The translations under genes were made by a program, and so were the position numbers. DNA of 64,000 bases from Bretschneidera sinensis (lineage: Eukaryota; Streptophyta; Magnoliopsida; Brassicales; Akaniaceae): positions 78,481,001 through 78,545,000 of the forward strand of contig CM043698.1 in the NCBI GenBank assembly GCA_023935145.1, written 5' to 3'. The notes under the pieces are model-generated. The model made no database searches. It was not told the origin of the DNA and saw nothing but the letters and a program-made list of their open reading frames with translations. Of the stretch, positions 44,809 through 57,625 are shown in pieces (within the stretch, counting starts at the first letter, position 1; each line of letters starts with the position of its first letter).

Positions 44809-47410
44809 AATAATATTGTTCGTTTTTTCTCTAGATTTTTTTTCATTTTTGGGTACTACTAGATTTTTGTCTTTAATTATAGTAGGTTTTATTGATGAAG
44901 AGAAAACCAACAAAAATATTTGCTACATAAGGATATTAGCTTATGAAAAATATTTTGTACAATATTAGAAGGTCGTGTTTATATTTTTTATTTAATAGCT
45001 CAATATATTTAAAAATTCTAATTAAATAAATAATATACAACGTCTTCATTTATTTTACTACTCCTATTAAAAGATCAAGATGGTTCCAATTATACAATTT
45101 ACTTCACTTTTTAAGATGGTTATTGATATTTAATTATTTATGAGATTTAAATGGTAAATTAATTGCATATTGGTTATATTTAAAATTATAAGATATTCAA
45201 AAAAATCTCACCAATCATTAGTCAATGTTATTACCAAACACGGATAATGGTGCTAGACAATTTTAAATTTAGACTAGTCAATTTGCAACCAAATAATTAG
45301 GAATCAATCAACTCAATTATAAATAAAAATTTCAAAAAAGTTGTCATTAGACCAGACAAATTTTACTAGTCTATCAAATAAGGCCTTAGTTGTAATTTCA
45401 CTTTTTCGATGTCAAGATGCTTTTTTGAAACAATTTTTAGTAAAACGATTGTGAAGTTAGAAGTTGTTTATGGTTTTGATAAAACAACAATCAAACAAGT
45501 TTTTAAGCCAAATTTAGTTTTTTAAAACCTGTGTTTCACATTATGATTTTTTTTTCTAGAAACCATTTCTTTAAGTTTTTTTTTTTATCTAACTTCTTTT
45601 TTTTTAAAATATAAAAGAAATTATAAATTAAGCCAAATGATATTTAATTCAAATTTTGGTTTATTTCTCATTAATCGTTATGATTGTAATAAATGGATTT
45701 ATGTTTATTAATGGAGAGATGAGTTTTAGATTTTCAAGCATTAACCCATATCTAACAATCAACTCACTCGCAATAAGAGAAAAATAAAAAATAAAATAAC
45801 CCCGAATTTAGAATCAACTTAGAGATATAAACTCCAATTTCAAGAAACCAAATTAAAAAAAGGACAAAAAAATATTGTTATAGAAAAAAGAGAAAGAAAA
45901 AGATATACACCAATCATAGAGACCCTTACAATGTGATTAAAAATTACAAGAAAATAAAATAAAATGATATTTAGTGGAATGAAAAATAATGTAAAAAGAG
46001 TGGCTATATAGTCTCCCCTTTTGTTGGATGTTATAGCAAAAGGGAAGGAGTGAAGAAAGATAGTAATATATTTTTTCTCTTCTTTGGATGAAAGATAAAA
46101 ATGAATTGAATGCATAAATTATAATGAAAAATTATAAATATACCCTTCACTAATAATAAAGAATGAAACTAAATAGAGATAATTATGCTATTTTGGGTCA
46201 AAATGAATAAGAGAGGATTACATTCCTTCTAAAAACTTTAAAATTGGGGAATTCCAAAGATAATTTTAGAGGTAAAAATAGGTTATTAGATTTCATTCCA
46301 TTTAATAGAAAAAAAAACTCTTGTAAATAACCCTTTTTCTTTTTTTCCATTTCATCCCTCCAATTACTTCAATCCAAACACACCGTTAATCTACTTGTTA
46401 ACCATGGTGCAAAGAAGTGGTTCAACGCTGAGTTAGACCATGGAATTCAAGAAGATCAAACCTTTATGATCGCTAAACATGAAGTTTGGTTGTTTGGGTT
46501 ATTTGTCTTTTGTAGGGGTTTTATCATATATGCATCTTATATTTTTTTCCTACTACAAATTTGCCCTATGCATTTTCAAATGCTGTAAATGTCCACATTG
46601 TACTTCACTTTATCAAATAGTAGTTTGTCATCCACAAGGAGTTAAAATTTACAAAATTTTGGTGCATGTGTAATATGTGTAAAACATCATGTGTTACACA
46701 TGCTATTTAAGGGTTAAAAAAGTGATTTTTTCAAGGAACAAATGAAACTTGTATGAAAAAAAGCATAACGATTGTTAAATGAGAAATATTTTGGTTTTGT
46801 TTGGAAATTAGTTAAATGCAACTTAAATTATCAAAATTTTTAGAGTTTTTTAATTCTAAAATTTTTAAATTTTAGTGATTTAAATTATATTTAAATACAT
46901 CTAAACAATACCTTCAATATTTTCGATAAATATGCTATTAAATAACATGTGCAAAGTGTTTGAGCTTTTATATGTATTGCACGCAAACTCATATATTTTG
47001 AATTTCGCATGTAGTTTTCATTTTCATTAAATTTATTGCGGATGATAAAGTATAGTTGAATATTATCTCAAAGTAAGAAGTGCAAGTAGTACCATATATG
47101 ATTTTTTTCTTGTAAACACTAAACTCGGTACCAGAAGTAAGGGCAAAATTGTATACCTATAGAAAGTTGGTGTCACAATAATAATTTTAGTTGTGGCAAC
47201 AACGTCAACTATAAGATAATAAAAGATGTCAATGTATGTTCTTAAAATGATATATATAGACTTATTTTTTAAACAATAATTTTTTTTTTTGAACGGCTTA
47301 CAACAGTTAGTTTAGAAATTTTTATCTGCGTTGCTGTAAATGTTGATTTCTATTACGAAAATAAAAACATCATATATGCAGGTGAAATTTCACACAGGTC
47401 GAAGGGACAG
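44809..47410. promoter_or_regulatory. intergenic and upstream region of the MBD8-like gene, no gene seen
   Basis: AT-rich, low complexity. Only short unsupported frames (for example 45840-46115 and 46479-46673). GC rises sharply at about 47390, where the MBD8-like 5' UTR likely begins. Confidence 0.5.
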
Positions 47411-47596
47411 TATCGGTGATCTATTGGAAAGGTGCGCTCGAGCTCATCTTTTGAACTCTCTCGCTTACGCAGTTGCATTTTGTTAGTCCTTGTACGGTCG
47501 CGCACTTGCAACTTGCGAGAGCCAAGAACCCCTCTCTATTTCTCCGTTTGTTTATTACGTTTCACACCACGTCACCACCACCACCCGCTACTGAAA

Positions 47597-48462
47597 ATGG
47601 CTAACCTCACGAAACAACCGTCTCCACAACCATCGCAATCAACCCTAACCCTAGACTCACTCGCCTGCATAGACATTAGAACCCTCACCCAATCGGAGCT
47701 CCTCGCCGTCTCCCTTTGCTCTTCCTCCGCCTTTGACCTCCGCCGTACCGACGATCTCGTCATCCCCTCAATCGACCGCTCCACCTTCAACGAGAGCGCC
47801 GGCTCCCGCCGTCAGACCTTCTCCCGCCCCCGTCCCCGCCCTTCCTCCTCCCCCACCCACCATCACCACCACCACCACCGCAACCGCCTTGCCGGACTCC
47901 TCCCCTCCCTCAAACCCTCTCCGGTCACTGAAGACCCTGACCGCCGCGAGAATCACTCCATCATTAGTTTCCTCAAGCAGTCCCTCAGGAACCTTCCCGA
48001 ATTTTATGACATCGATTTCGATTACATTCCTCCATTTTCCGCGCTTCCCGACGCTAATTTCCCTTTCCCTGAAGCAGCTGTGAATTCGGAAAATTTCGGT
48101 GTGGGAGGCGAGAGGAAGAGGAAGAGAGGGAGGAAGCCAAAGCCGAAGGTCACCGTGGACGAGAGAGAGTGGGGTTTGGAGATTGCGAACAAGAACGGAA
48201 TGGCGGTTGATTTGGTTGGGTTGGCTGATTTGGAGGATCCGTACGGGGAGGAACTGAGGAGGAGGACGGGAGGGATGGGTAATGAGGAGGATTTGTTGGG
48301 GTTCTTGAGGGATTTGGATGGCTCGTGGTGCAGCCGGAGGAGGAAGAGAAAGATTGTCGATGCCGGCAATTTGGGGGATGTGTTGCCTGTGGGTTGGAAG
48401 CTCTTGTTGGGGCTCAAGAGGAAGGAAGGCCGCACTTGGATTTACTGCCGCAGATATATAAG
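47597..48462 (+). CDS. MBD8-like protein, first coding exon
   Basis: Probable nuclear protein related to plant methyl-CpG-binding-domain protein 8. From ATG 47597: LTLDSLACIDIRTLTQSELL, then LSLCSSSAFDLRRTDDLVIP and SIDRSTFNESAGSRRQTFSR, a conserved N-terminal block of MBD8 proteins. Next come Pro- and His-rich linkers (a run of seven His), an AT-hook-like RKRKRGRKPKPK (residues about 172-184), and the start of an MBD-like domain, VLPVGWKLLLGLKRKEGRTW (residue 261 on). The exon ends ATATATAAG|GTGCC at 48462, phase 2. An in-frame ATG at 47432 adds 55 residues; 47597 is preferred because conservation begins there. GC-rich exon in an AT-rich region. The rest of the domain and gene are not found with certainty in the window. 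Confidence 0.85.
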
Positions 48463-49879
48463 GTGCCTATCTTGTTTTTTCTCCCTTATTTTTGTTTTGT
48501 TTGGTTTTTGAGAAAATACAAGGAAAGGAGAAGGAAATATGGTTTATGTGTGTTTTTATTGCATTAGTTCGTGGTAATGGAAATGGAATTTAAGTGAGTG
48601 GAATATAGTTATGATGGTAAGAAGCTAACATTGAAGGTCTTTTCCTTTCTCTGCGTTGTCTTAAACAACCAAATGAGCCTCTGCTTCTGTGCGTTATTAT
48701 TGCTAGTATAATTTTCTGATTGGGATGAGAGTTCAAAGTTTGGAAATGGTTTTAAATGATGATTAATGTTTGAACTTTCGTAAGTTTAATAATGAATTGA
48801 AACATGCAGCATGGTTTTGTAGTTTTTTTTTTTTTTAAGTGCTTTTGTAGAAGCTGAAGTTGTTAGATAGCTTTGGTCAAAGTCTCTAGAAAGGTAGTCT
48901 TCAATTAGATCTTGCTTCTAGATGTGTTCATTGCAACGCAGAAATTGAGATGTAATTATATGAATTGAATGTTTTCTTCCCATAAAGGATTTAGATTTGG
49001 GGGCTAAACTTATCAAAAAAAAAAAAAAAAGATTTGGAGAGCTAAATTGTTTATAGAAACAAAAGGGAAAAGGGATTTGAGAGCTTAATGTGCAGAATGT
49101 TTGATTTTGTATACAATTGGGTTATGAATTTGTAGTCTGATTCACATGTTTAGTTACATTTATTGGGGCACGGGGCATTTATTGTTTGGAAGAAAGGATT
49201 GAATTAATTCTTACTAAATGTAGTGCCAATGGTTTTCTGCATGCCACATTTAGCACCTTTTATTTTTTTCTAGGAAAACAGTTTTACTGATTTAAGAAGT
49301 TAATTTAAAAGAGTAGTTGAAGTTGGATGTCTGCAATAATTGTCATTTGTTGCTTCACTTATTTTAATAGGCTAGAGGCTGTTACTCAGGATCCGAGGTA
49401 GCTGTTATTCCAGCCCTTTGCTTAATATAAGATCTTTTCTAACTGTAATGTGAAGATTCTACTTCTTCTGGTTACATATTTAATCTTCATCTTCAAGTAT
49501 CTGAGGTTTTATGAAATTTTATCCATGGGCTATTGACACACAAATAGGAATTTTGTTTCTATTACAACCACTGCTCTCTTGAGGGATGCTCTAAGAGTAG
49601 AACTGCAATGCATAGCGTACCCTCTTCTGGAATGATTCAACAATTTCTAGACTTCCAAACTGGGTTAGAAAAACATGGGGCACTGATATTTCGTTTACGG
49701 TTACAAGTGTTTCATCCACTCCACTTCACCTTATCCTGCTCGCCTTTGCGAAGAACTAGTGTCTTTTTAGTTATTTGATATTTCCCTTGAAAGATGGCTT
49801 TTGAAGCGGAGCAGGTAGTAGTATTGTTAGGGGCAGAGGGAGTAGGGGTCGAGATGGGGTAAGTGCTCCACCCGCACTT
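48463..49879 (+). other. intron of the MBD8-like gene, with a possible 27-nt exon
   Basis: No gene otherwise. At 49372-49398 a phase-compatible mini-exon LEAVTQDP is framed by ttttaatag and gtagctg; this is a candidate only. Confidence 0.4.
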
Positions 49880-50127
49880 TTTGCCAAAAAATTGCTTTTG
49901 TAGTGATACTAGGGTAGAGTAGTAAATGTTTAGCAAAAAATATAATGTAAAGTCTAGCATATTTGAATGTCTAGATGGTGTAGAGTATTGTAAACCATTT
50001 TGACCAAGAAAAGGGTGGACTCAACATCTTAAAATTCAAAAAGTTAAAACCAATTGTACCAAAAAAAGAACTTTAGTGATACGTATCATATCTAATGATC
50101 AAAACCTCAAATGTATTTTAACCTATT

Positions 50128-50141
50128 AAAAAGGTGGGCCA
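50128..50141 (+). repeat. LINE1 target duplication, left copy
   Basis: AAAAAGGTGGGCCA, repeated at 54917-54930. Confidence 0.85.
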
Positions 50142-51280
50142 AGCAGCTGCTACTTCCTAGGCAATGGTGGATAAGGGAGCTGGTAGTGTAGAAGGTGAAG
50201 GAAATCTCACGCGCGTGGGGATAAGATGTTGGAGAAAGGGAAGGGACAGCAGGCAGATAAGGGTGATTCAAATTTTAAATTCTTGTTGTCTGGTAGTCAA
50301 GCTTTGGAAGAGGGCCTGGATCGTTGGCATCAGGTGGATTGTGCGAAAGATCTAAGGAGCAATTTAAGGATGGATTCAAGAGCTGGGCCAAGCAAGGGTA
50401 CTAGGCCTCAGATCTTAAAGAATTCTGGAGATTTTCTAAAGCCTTTTTTATTGACTAGGCCAGGTATGGGATTGCGTTTGGTGGGTAAAAGGCCCAGGAA
50501 GAAACCTGAATGGCATGCATCTGAAGGTGAAAAAGAGGTGGGTTGCTGCGAGATTTGGGCCTCTAGTTAACAGGGGTCGCATAGCCTCGTTGTCACCATT
50601 GCCGGAGGTTGAGTCAGAACGTCTCGACGACTCTTTTTCGGTAGATTGCTTAGTCGCGGCGGCTCCGATGACTGCCGTTTTGGATCTCCATAACCTTGTC
50701 GTGCCGTTGATTTCGGACGACCTTGTTTTTGGTGGAGACTCCAGTCCGGCAGGTCTCCGGTGTTGGCTCCGACGGCATCTCCCCCTTTGTTTTATGTTCA
50801 GTCTGATTCAGATGCTTTGTTGGTGCATGTATTATTTTCGGTTGCTATGCCAAATCCTCAGAGTTGGTAGAGGTGATAGTTGCCCCTAGGTGCTGTGTGG
50901 GGTGGATGGAGGGAAGTTCAAGTGGGGAATGATGTGTTTGGGTTCTCCGTGGGGTCCAGGTCCAAGGCTTTTACTAAGGACAGTTTTGGGGTTGTTGGGG
51001 AGTCTTTTCATGAGGATTGTGGGAGAGTCAGTGGGGTTAGTGAGGCTAGAGAGTTGTGCTTGGCTTTGCTAGAAAGTGTGGAGTCGGTTGATCATTGGGT
51101 GGGCTTTGATTTGAGTGATGAGCTAGGTGTGAGGCTTGGATTTGAGTGATGAGCTGGCTGTGAATTGTAGTAGAGAGCTTAAAAGACTAACCTTTAATGC
51201 CAATTATGAGAAGAATAGTGGGGTTCCAAGAGAGGAGGAGCGGGTTTGGTAGAGGAGAATAGGGTAGCGTTAGTTGATTA
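50142..51280 (+). pseudogene. LINE1 region before the endonuclease
   Basis: GC-richer than its surroundings with overlapping open frames (50226-50570 and 50880-51149). Probably the tail of ORF1 and the spacer, with basic stretches such as VGKRPRKKPEWH. No zinc knuckle seen. Confidence 0.5.
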
Positions 51281-51286
51281 ATGATG

Positions 51287-52450
51287 TTGAAAGTCATCTC
51301 TTGGAATGTGCGAGGGGCCAATGATTTGTCAAAGAGGGATACAATTAAACACTTTCTTAGACAATGGAAGGGTGCAATGGTGTGCCTTTAGGAGACCAAA
51401 ATAGAGATATTGGATGATACGATTGCTTGTAGTCTATGGGTCATGTGGATGGAAAGCTTTACCAGCTATAGGTGCCTCGCTAGGAATGGTTATCATGTGG
51501 GATATGAAAGTGCTTGATTTGGTCGATGCTCGGGTGGGTTTTTTTCAGTGTCTTGTGTTTTTAAGGGTTTGTTGAGGAGTGGTGATTGGGTGATGACTGT
51601 TGTTTACGAGCCTAGAGAGAGTGGCGACATAAATCTTTTTTGGGAAGAGTAAGTTGCTATTAGGATGCGGTGGCATCTCCCTTGGGTGGTAGGAAGGGAT
51701 TTTAATGCTGAATTTTATCTGCATGAGAGGACATATGGTTCTTAAGTAACCAGGTCGATGAGGGAGTTTTCGGAGTTTGTAAGGGGCCATGACCTTATAG
51801 ATTTGCCTTTGTCTGGAGGTACCTTTACTTGGTCAAACTCTAGAGAGTCTCCCTCTTTCTCGAGGATTGATCGATTCCTTGTTACTTATTGCTGGGGAAT
51901 CCAGTGTCCGGGTTTGATTCAGAAGTTACTCCCCCGCCCCAATTCACATCATCACCCAATTGTTCTTGAGGTAGGAAGCATGATGTGGAGTCCGATTCCA
52001 TTTCGGTTTGAGAATAAGTGGTTGAGGGTGGATAGGTTCAGGGATTTGGTTAAAAATTGGTGGGAGGGAGGTAACATTAGTGGATTTGCTAGCTTTGTAG
52101 TGGCCAAGAAGTTGAAAAGGGTGAAAGAGGAGGTGCAAAGGTGGAATAAAGAATCTTTTGGTAACGTCAACTCAAATATTAATGCTCTGATGGGAGATGT
52201 TATCGGGATTGATGAGAAAGAGGTCAATGAGGGCCTTTCGTTAGTGGACATTGATAGGAGAGTGGTGGCTAAGAAGGAGCTTGCTAAACTTATCTCAATG
52301 GATGAGATATCTTGGCGGCAAAAATATATTTTTTTTGGTTAGTCTTGGAGACAAAAATCTATTGAGCTGTGGCTCCGAGGGTGACAAGAATGCCAAGTTT
52401 TTTCATCGTATGGCCAATGCTCATATGAGATATAACTTTATTAACTCCAT
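51287..52450 (+). pseudogene. LINE1 ORF2 endonuclease and linker
   Basis: AP-type endonuclease: VISWNVRGAND at about 51293, ETK at about 51398, VVGRDFNAEF at about 51688, LPLSGGTFTWSNSRESPSFS and RIDRFLVTYCW (51800-51890), then the SHHHPIVLE box (about 51940) and the connecting helix-rich linker. It nicks target DNA in active copies. Stops at 51388, 51648 and 51745 regions. Confidence 0.88.
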
Positions 52451-53640
52451 TGAGGTGGATGGTGTTGTTTTCGAGGAAGAGGGGGGGTATAAAAGGGGCG
52501 ATTAGTAAGTTTTATGAGAATCTTTACAAGGAATCATGGACGAGTAGGCCAAACTTGGATGGGTTAGATTTTTCTAGAATTGATGAGGAGGAAGCTGTGT
52601 GGCTTGAGTGTCCTTTTGTTGAAGAAGAGATTTTTGCTGCTTTACAGGATTGTGAGGGGGATAAAGCTATGAGATTCGATGCCTTTACCATGGCTTTTTT
52701 TGTTCATAATTGTAAGGTGATGAAGGGGGACGTCATTAGACTCTGAGGAGTTTATTCGTCGGGTGTGTGTGAGTAGCCTCAATGCCACTTTCATAGCCTT
52801 CGTCTCTAAAAAGGTCGGGGTGTCAAACATTAAAGATTTTCAACTTATAAGTCCTGTAGGATGCATTTATAAGCTACTTTCGAAGGTGGTGACTGCTAGA
52901 TTGAAGGAAGTTTTGCAGAAAGTAGTGAGTCCCCATTAGAATGCATTTATAGAGGGAAGACAAATTTTGGATGCCGTTTTGATTGTTAATGAGGTGGTGG
53001 ATGTGCATCTTAAGAATGGTGGGGAAAGGGTGATTTGTAAGCTGGATATGGAGAAGGCGTATGACCATGTGTGTTGGGGCTTTTCCATCCTTCTCAACGG
53101 GTGCCCAATCGGGGTATTTTAGAGGCTCACGGAGCCTTAGACAAGGGGATCCCTTTTCTCCTTTCTTGTTTACTTTGGTGATGGAGGCTTTTAGCAAGAT
53201 GACGAAAGCAGTTAAAAGTGGTCTTTTGAGCGATTTAAAAGTTGGGTGCAACAATGATTGTGTGAATATATCTCACCTTCTTTTTGGTGATGATACAATT
53301 GTATTTTGTAGGGTGGATGCAAACCAAATTTTGCATCTTCGTTGTATCCTGCTTTGTTTTGTGGCAGTTTCAGGGCTTAAGGTCAATTTAGGCAAGAGTG
53401 ACTTGATCCTTCTTGGTGAAGATAATAATGTTCAATTCCTTGCTAGCTCATTGGGGTCTAAATTGGGTGTGTTTTCCATTTCTTATCTTGGTCTTCCCCT
53501 TGAGTTAAATTCAAAGACAAAAGTATTTGGAATTCGGTTGTGGAAAAATTTGAGAAAAGTTTGGTAAGGTGGAAAAATCATAACTTTCTAAAGGGGGTAG
53601 ATCTATTCTTATCAAGAGCACGCTTTCTAGACTTCTAATC
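52451..53640 (+). pseudogene. LINE1 ORF2 reverse transcriptase
   Basis: RT motifs: FVSKKVGVSNIKDFQLISPV (about 52800), [38 protein letters not shown] (first catalytic Asp), then an abrupt jump to [20 protein letters not shown] and LLFGDDTIVFCR (about 53280; the usual phrase is FADD). Around 50 residues between AYDHV and NGCP are missing. Frameshifts near 52350, 52745 and 53090. Confidence 0.88.
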
Positions 53641-54770
53641 TATTTTATGTTTCTTTTTCCTATCCCTAGTTCGGTGGTGAATAGGTTGGAGAGTATTCAA
53701 AAAGGTTCCTTTGGGGTAATACAGACGAGGAATACAAGTTTCACTTGGTAAAGTGGGAAGTGGTCAAGCAACCATTTGAAAGAGGGGGGCTTAGTCTTAA
53801 ATCTATTTCTTTGTTCAATAAAGCTCTCATTGGCAAATGGCTTTGGAGATTTTTAATTGAGAGGGAACAGCTTTGGAGGAGAGTGGTGGAGGCCAAGTTT
53901 GGTGTGGATCATTATGGGTGGATGTCTAAGGAGGTTCGGGGGGCTTATGGAGTAGGGGTTTGGAAATGGATTTGAAAAGGGTGGGAGTCTCTTTGCCTTT
54001 ATGTAAAGATGTCGGTGGGGAGTGGAGAGAGAACGAGACTTTGGCATGACACGTGGTGTGGGAACACATCCTTGAAAGACCGATTCCCGGACGTTTTCAA
54101 CATTGTGGGAGATAAAAAAGCAAATTTTAGCTCTTATATCTCCTTATGTAGCGAAGGGGTCTCTTCGGATGCGCCTTTGGTCAATAATGTTAATGATTGG
54201 AAGGTGGTGGAGAGATTCTTGGAAACCATTTATAGCACTAGTGTGGAGGTTGGGAGAGTGGATGTGATGAAGTGGGGGCCATATCCGGATAAAGGTTTTA
54301 AGGTGAAAGAATTTTACAAGATTCTTCTTGATAAAGTCCTTGTTTATGGTCATCGTTGTTTCCCTTGGAGAACAATTTGGTGCTCACGGGCACCCAAGAA
54401 AGCGATTTTTTTTTTGTTTGGGAGGCTATTTGGGAGAAAAAATTAACTCTTGATAATTTACAAAGAGGGAAAGTGATTGTGAATAGGTACTACATTTGTA
54501 AAGAGTGCATTGAGTCTGTGTATCATCTTCTCGTGGGCTGCTCTTTCGCTAGGAGTTTGTGGGAGATCGCCTATAGTGTGGTGGGGGTTTCTTGGGTGGT
54601 TGCGGGCTTCGTGAAAGATGAAATATGGGCTTGGAGTGATTTAAGGGTGTCTAAGGAGGTCAAGAAGGCTTATTCGTTGATTACACACTCTATTTTTTGG
54701 TGGAGGGAAAGGAACCGAAGGGATTTTGATTGGAATAGAACGACCCGTTGGATCTATTAGAGATCATTGG
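53641..54770 (+). pseudogene. LINE1 ORF2 C-terminal zinc-binding region
   Basis: GLSLKSISLFNKALIGKWLW, VMKWGPYPDKGFKVKEFYKI, FPWRTIWCSRAPKKAIFF, then in another frame CKECIESVYHLLVGCSFARS (a CCHC-type zf-RVT) and a WWRERNRR end. Followed by a 3' UTR to 54916. Confidence 0.85.
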
Positions 54771-56054
54771 TTCAATACCCTTAATTTTTTGTTTAGAGGG
54801 ATTTTCTTTGTAAATATTGATGAGCTTCTAGATTTTGTGGATTTGCTCCATTGTAAATAGCCCTTGGTTTTGAGTTGCACCCTCTTGGTGCTTTTAAATA
54901 AACTTTTTACTTATAAAAAAAGGTGGGCCATTTATTAAGCTCTAAACTTAAAAAAATTATCGAAAAAAAGACCTAGGCAAAAAAAGAAGCCGCGGTAAAG
55001 TGCGGCACTCATCAGTTTCAAGCGACTACGATTTTTTTCTTTCTTTTTACTCTTTTATAAAATATTATTCAAGTACTGTGACATAAAAAAACATTAAATG
55101 ACCTCTTAAATATAAAAAGAAACAATGAGGTTATTTTTTTATATTTGTTCATTCACTTGAAGTTTGTTTTAACGTATTTATTTTATGAGTTAGGGTCAAA
55201 ATCATAAAAAAGTATGATTCTATATTTTCTTTCTATATGGGTTATATACTTACAATGTTTTTGATAATGCATTATTTTATTATATTTATCTAATTTGATT
55301 ATAAAAATATGAATTTATAGTTGTTTGAAATTATAGGAGATCCTAAGCAATGAAACTTAACCAATTCTAAACGAATTAACGTTGAAATGAAACTGATGCA
55401 ATACGATAGGGACGAATTGAAAAGAAACAAGGAAATTAAAGATAGAAGATCCAAATCATATGGATCTTCCAAAATCACACGGGAACACTGAATCAAATCA
55501 TATGGAACAGTAGTCCAAATCACATGGATAATTCAACACTTAATCATGTAGTATGAAAACTGATAATTTAATTTGAATTTATTCATAAGCTGTTGAATAA
55601 CAAATGAATGTCTCATATATATAGGAGAATCCTAACCTAAAGACAAATACTAAATCCTAAAAAGATAAGAACAACAGATCAGATCACAATGGAAGAAGAT
55701 AATTCTTAATATTTTCAATTACACAATTATCTCCATATCTCCCAATTCTTAGATTAAAATCTTTAATCCTAATCTTCCTTGTGTTTCCCATCATTCTACA
55801 CCATTTAAAAAGAACTCGTCCTCGAGTTGAAAAATGTTCCAGTAGTAAGAGCTCGAAAGCGTGGAGAACAAAGTATGGTCATGAAAGTCTCGAAAGGCGA
55901 AATCACCATAAGGGGAAAAAATTTCCGTTGAAAACGTTTGTTGCATAGGTACTTGAAACTAGGTAGGGAGGACAAACTCAATATGACAGATAGATGTATC
56001 AACTCGAACCTTTATCGAACAATCAAGCTTGTCGTCCTGTTTGTCTGGAATCTC

Positions 56055-56402
56055 TCAAACCGTCTGAATGTGCTCAGCAAACTCCTCATCTTGTTGAACT
56101 GGTTCGAATAAAATAACCTCACATGGAACTGGTTCAATATGTTCAACAACATCAAATTGGTCGTCGACATGTCCTTCATCTTTGTCGATATCTTGGTCTT
56201 GAACCTGGTCAACAGACTCAATGGGCATAACCAAGTCATCATCTGATTGACATGGTTCAACTATGACAGTCTCACATGGAATTGGGACAACATGTTCAAC
56301 CTCTACTTGGATATCTTCATTCTCGTTGACTTCATCTTGGTGCTTGGAGTTATCAAGTTCGGGATCAACGTGCACTGTCACAACATCCAAAGGCTTGCAC
56401 AA
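56055..56402 (-). CDS. NLTR1 ORF 2, acidic, unknown
   Basis: 115 codons, strongly acidic, with an internal repeat: VEHVVPIPCETVIVEPCQSD against VEHIEPVPCEVILFEPVQQD. It follows ORF 1 by 8 bp in another frame, so the two may be one broken frame. Further in-frame remnants (SICHIEFVLPT, GDFAFRDFHDHTLFS, FQLEDEFFLNG) extend to about 55800. Confidence 0.5.
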   Translation of the reverse strand: MCKPLDVVTVHVDPELDNSKHQDEVNENEDIQVEVEHVVPIPCETVIVEPCQSDDDLVMPIESVDQVQDQDIDKDEGHVDDQFDVVEHIEPVPCEVILFEPVQQDEEFAEHIQTV

Positions 56403-56410
56403 TTCTTATA

Positions 56411-56782
56411 TTATTTCAGAAATAGGATTATATATGCACGATCATATCCAACTCTACCATGGTTAGCATCTTTAGGAACATAATAATAATTTTTATACGC
56501 AACTCCCTCATCATCATAAATATAACTGCCATTACCATTCAAAGTATGGACATCTCGAGAACTTTGCTCACACTCATACTCATATTGGTGCTGTAATTCT
56601 TCTAGTCGTCTCTTATCATGATAAACCCAATATTGAAGTTCTCTATATTCTTCATACATACGTCGGGGAAGATAACGCCAACCATAACTTATCGTTTTGG
56701 ATTTCAAGTCATCCAAGCGAGAGTAAGCACTTGATAGTTGAGCTTGTAAGTTTCGAATACGAATTCCAGTACGATAAGACAT
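56411..56782 (-). CDS. NLTR1 ORF 1, unknown
   Basis: 123 codons starting MSYRTGIRIRNLQAQLSSAY. A likely coiled coil with Arg/Tyr/Glu-rich helices (YLPRRMYEEYRELQYWVYHD, RLEELQHQYEYECEQ), then a polar tail. No pol, protease or zinc motif. It is placed where gag would be; a particle or RNA-binding role is possible but unsupported. Confidence 0.55.
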   Translation of the reverse strand: MSYRTGIRIRNLQAQLSSAYSRLDDLKSKTISYGWRYLPRRMYEEYRELQYWVYHDKRRLEELQHQYEYECEQSSRDVHTLNGNGSYIYDDEGVAYKNYYYVPKDANHGRVGYDRAYIILFLK

Positions 56783-57253
56783 AATAGAAAACTAAAATAC
56801 CTCAAACATAATTAATTTTTTCTTTTTTTTTTGCATGAAAAAAAATTATAGATAATTGCTATAGAAAAAGAAAACCTTGATTTTTTTTTTTGAAATGGCT
56901 CGGCTCGACTTGACTCTTTGTGTTCACGGTTGGAGGCGGTGGCGCGTGACGGCAACTGGTGGTGGTTGACGGCAAACAATAAAAGAAGATGTGTTTGGCT
57001 ACTATACGCAAGATTTTTCTGATGGTGTTTTTTTTTCTCACAGGGAACGAAATTAAGGCTCTGATACCACTTGATGCCTGACAGTAGTTAACAAATGGTG
57101 AATTTAAAGGAACACTCAAGAACACACTGGTCTAAATCATATGGAACAGTTGTCCAAATCACATGGACAATTCAACACTCAATCACATAGTATGAAAACT
57201 GATAATTTAATCTGAATTTATTCATAAGTTGTTGAATAACAAATGAATCTCCC

Positions 57254-57284
<31 letters not shown>

Positions 57285-57625
57285 GGAGAATCCTAACCTA
57301 AAGATAAAACAAAATCCTAAAAAGATAAAAACAACAAATCAGATAACAATGGAAGAATATAAGCTTAATCCTAATCCTATTCAAATAAAGAAGCTAACTA
57401 AGATAATAATTCTTAATATTTTTAATTACATAATTATCTCCATATCCCCCAATTCCTAGATTAAAATCCCTAATCCTAATCTTCCTCATGTTTCCCATCA
57501 GAAACTTAACCAAGTTTATGAGTTTTTTTGAACAATTAAGATGTTTTTAGTTTATCAATTTATTAATTAAATTTTTGAACTTTTGGTTATTTAGTAGTTG
57601 ATATTGCTTTTATGTATGAAGTAAT

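Larger units (their letters stand above)
50142..54916 (+). mobile_element. LINE1: L1-type retrotransposon
   Basis: 4.8 kb with an exact 14-bp target duplication and a 3' end ctttttacttataaaaaa. Endonuclease, RT and C-terminal zinc-binding domains are present in order. No ORF1 RNA-binding or DUF4283-type domain is seen before 51280, so it is 5'-truncated. Many frame breaks, dead. Confidence 0.9.
55394..57500 (-). mobile_element. NLTR1: small non-autonomous LTR element, minus strand
   Basis: LTRs TGATGC...CCCATCA at 55394-55793 and 57072-57500, exact target duplication gaaac (55389-55393, 57501-57505), primer site TGGTATCAGAGC on the minus strand (57069-57058). The internal region is only 1278 bp with unfamiliar ORFs and no pol. 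Confidence 0.92.

Noticed and set aside
45840..46673. Short ORFs of 60-90 codons upstream of the MBD8-like gene
   Set aside because: Low-complexity AT-rich sequence, no similarity and no conserved context.
47432..47596. N-terminal extension of the MBD8-like protein
   Set aside because: In frame but upstream of the conserved start; probably 5' UTR, kept as an alternative.
47768..48435. Minus-strand and shifted ORFs over the MBD8-like exon
   Set aside because: GC-rich shadows of the real plus-strand exon.
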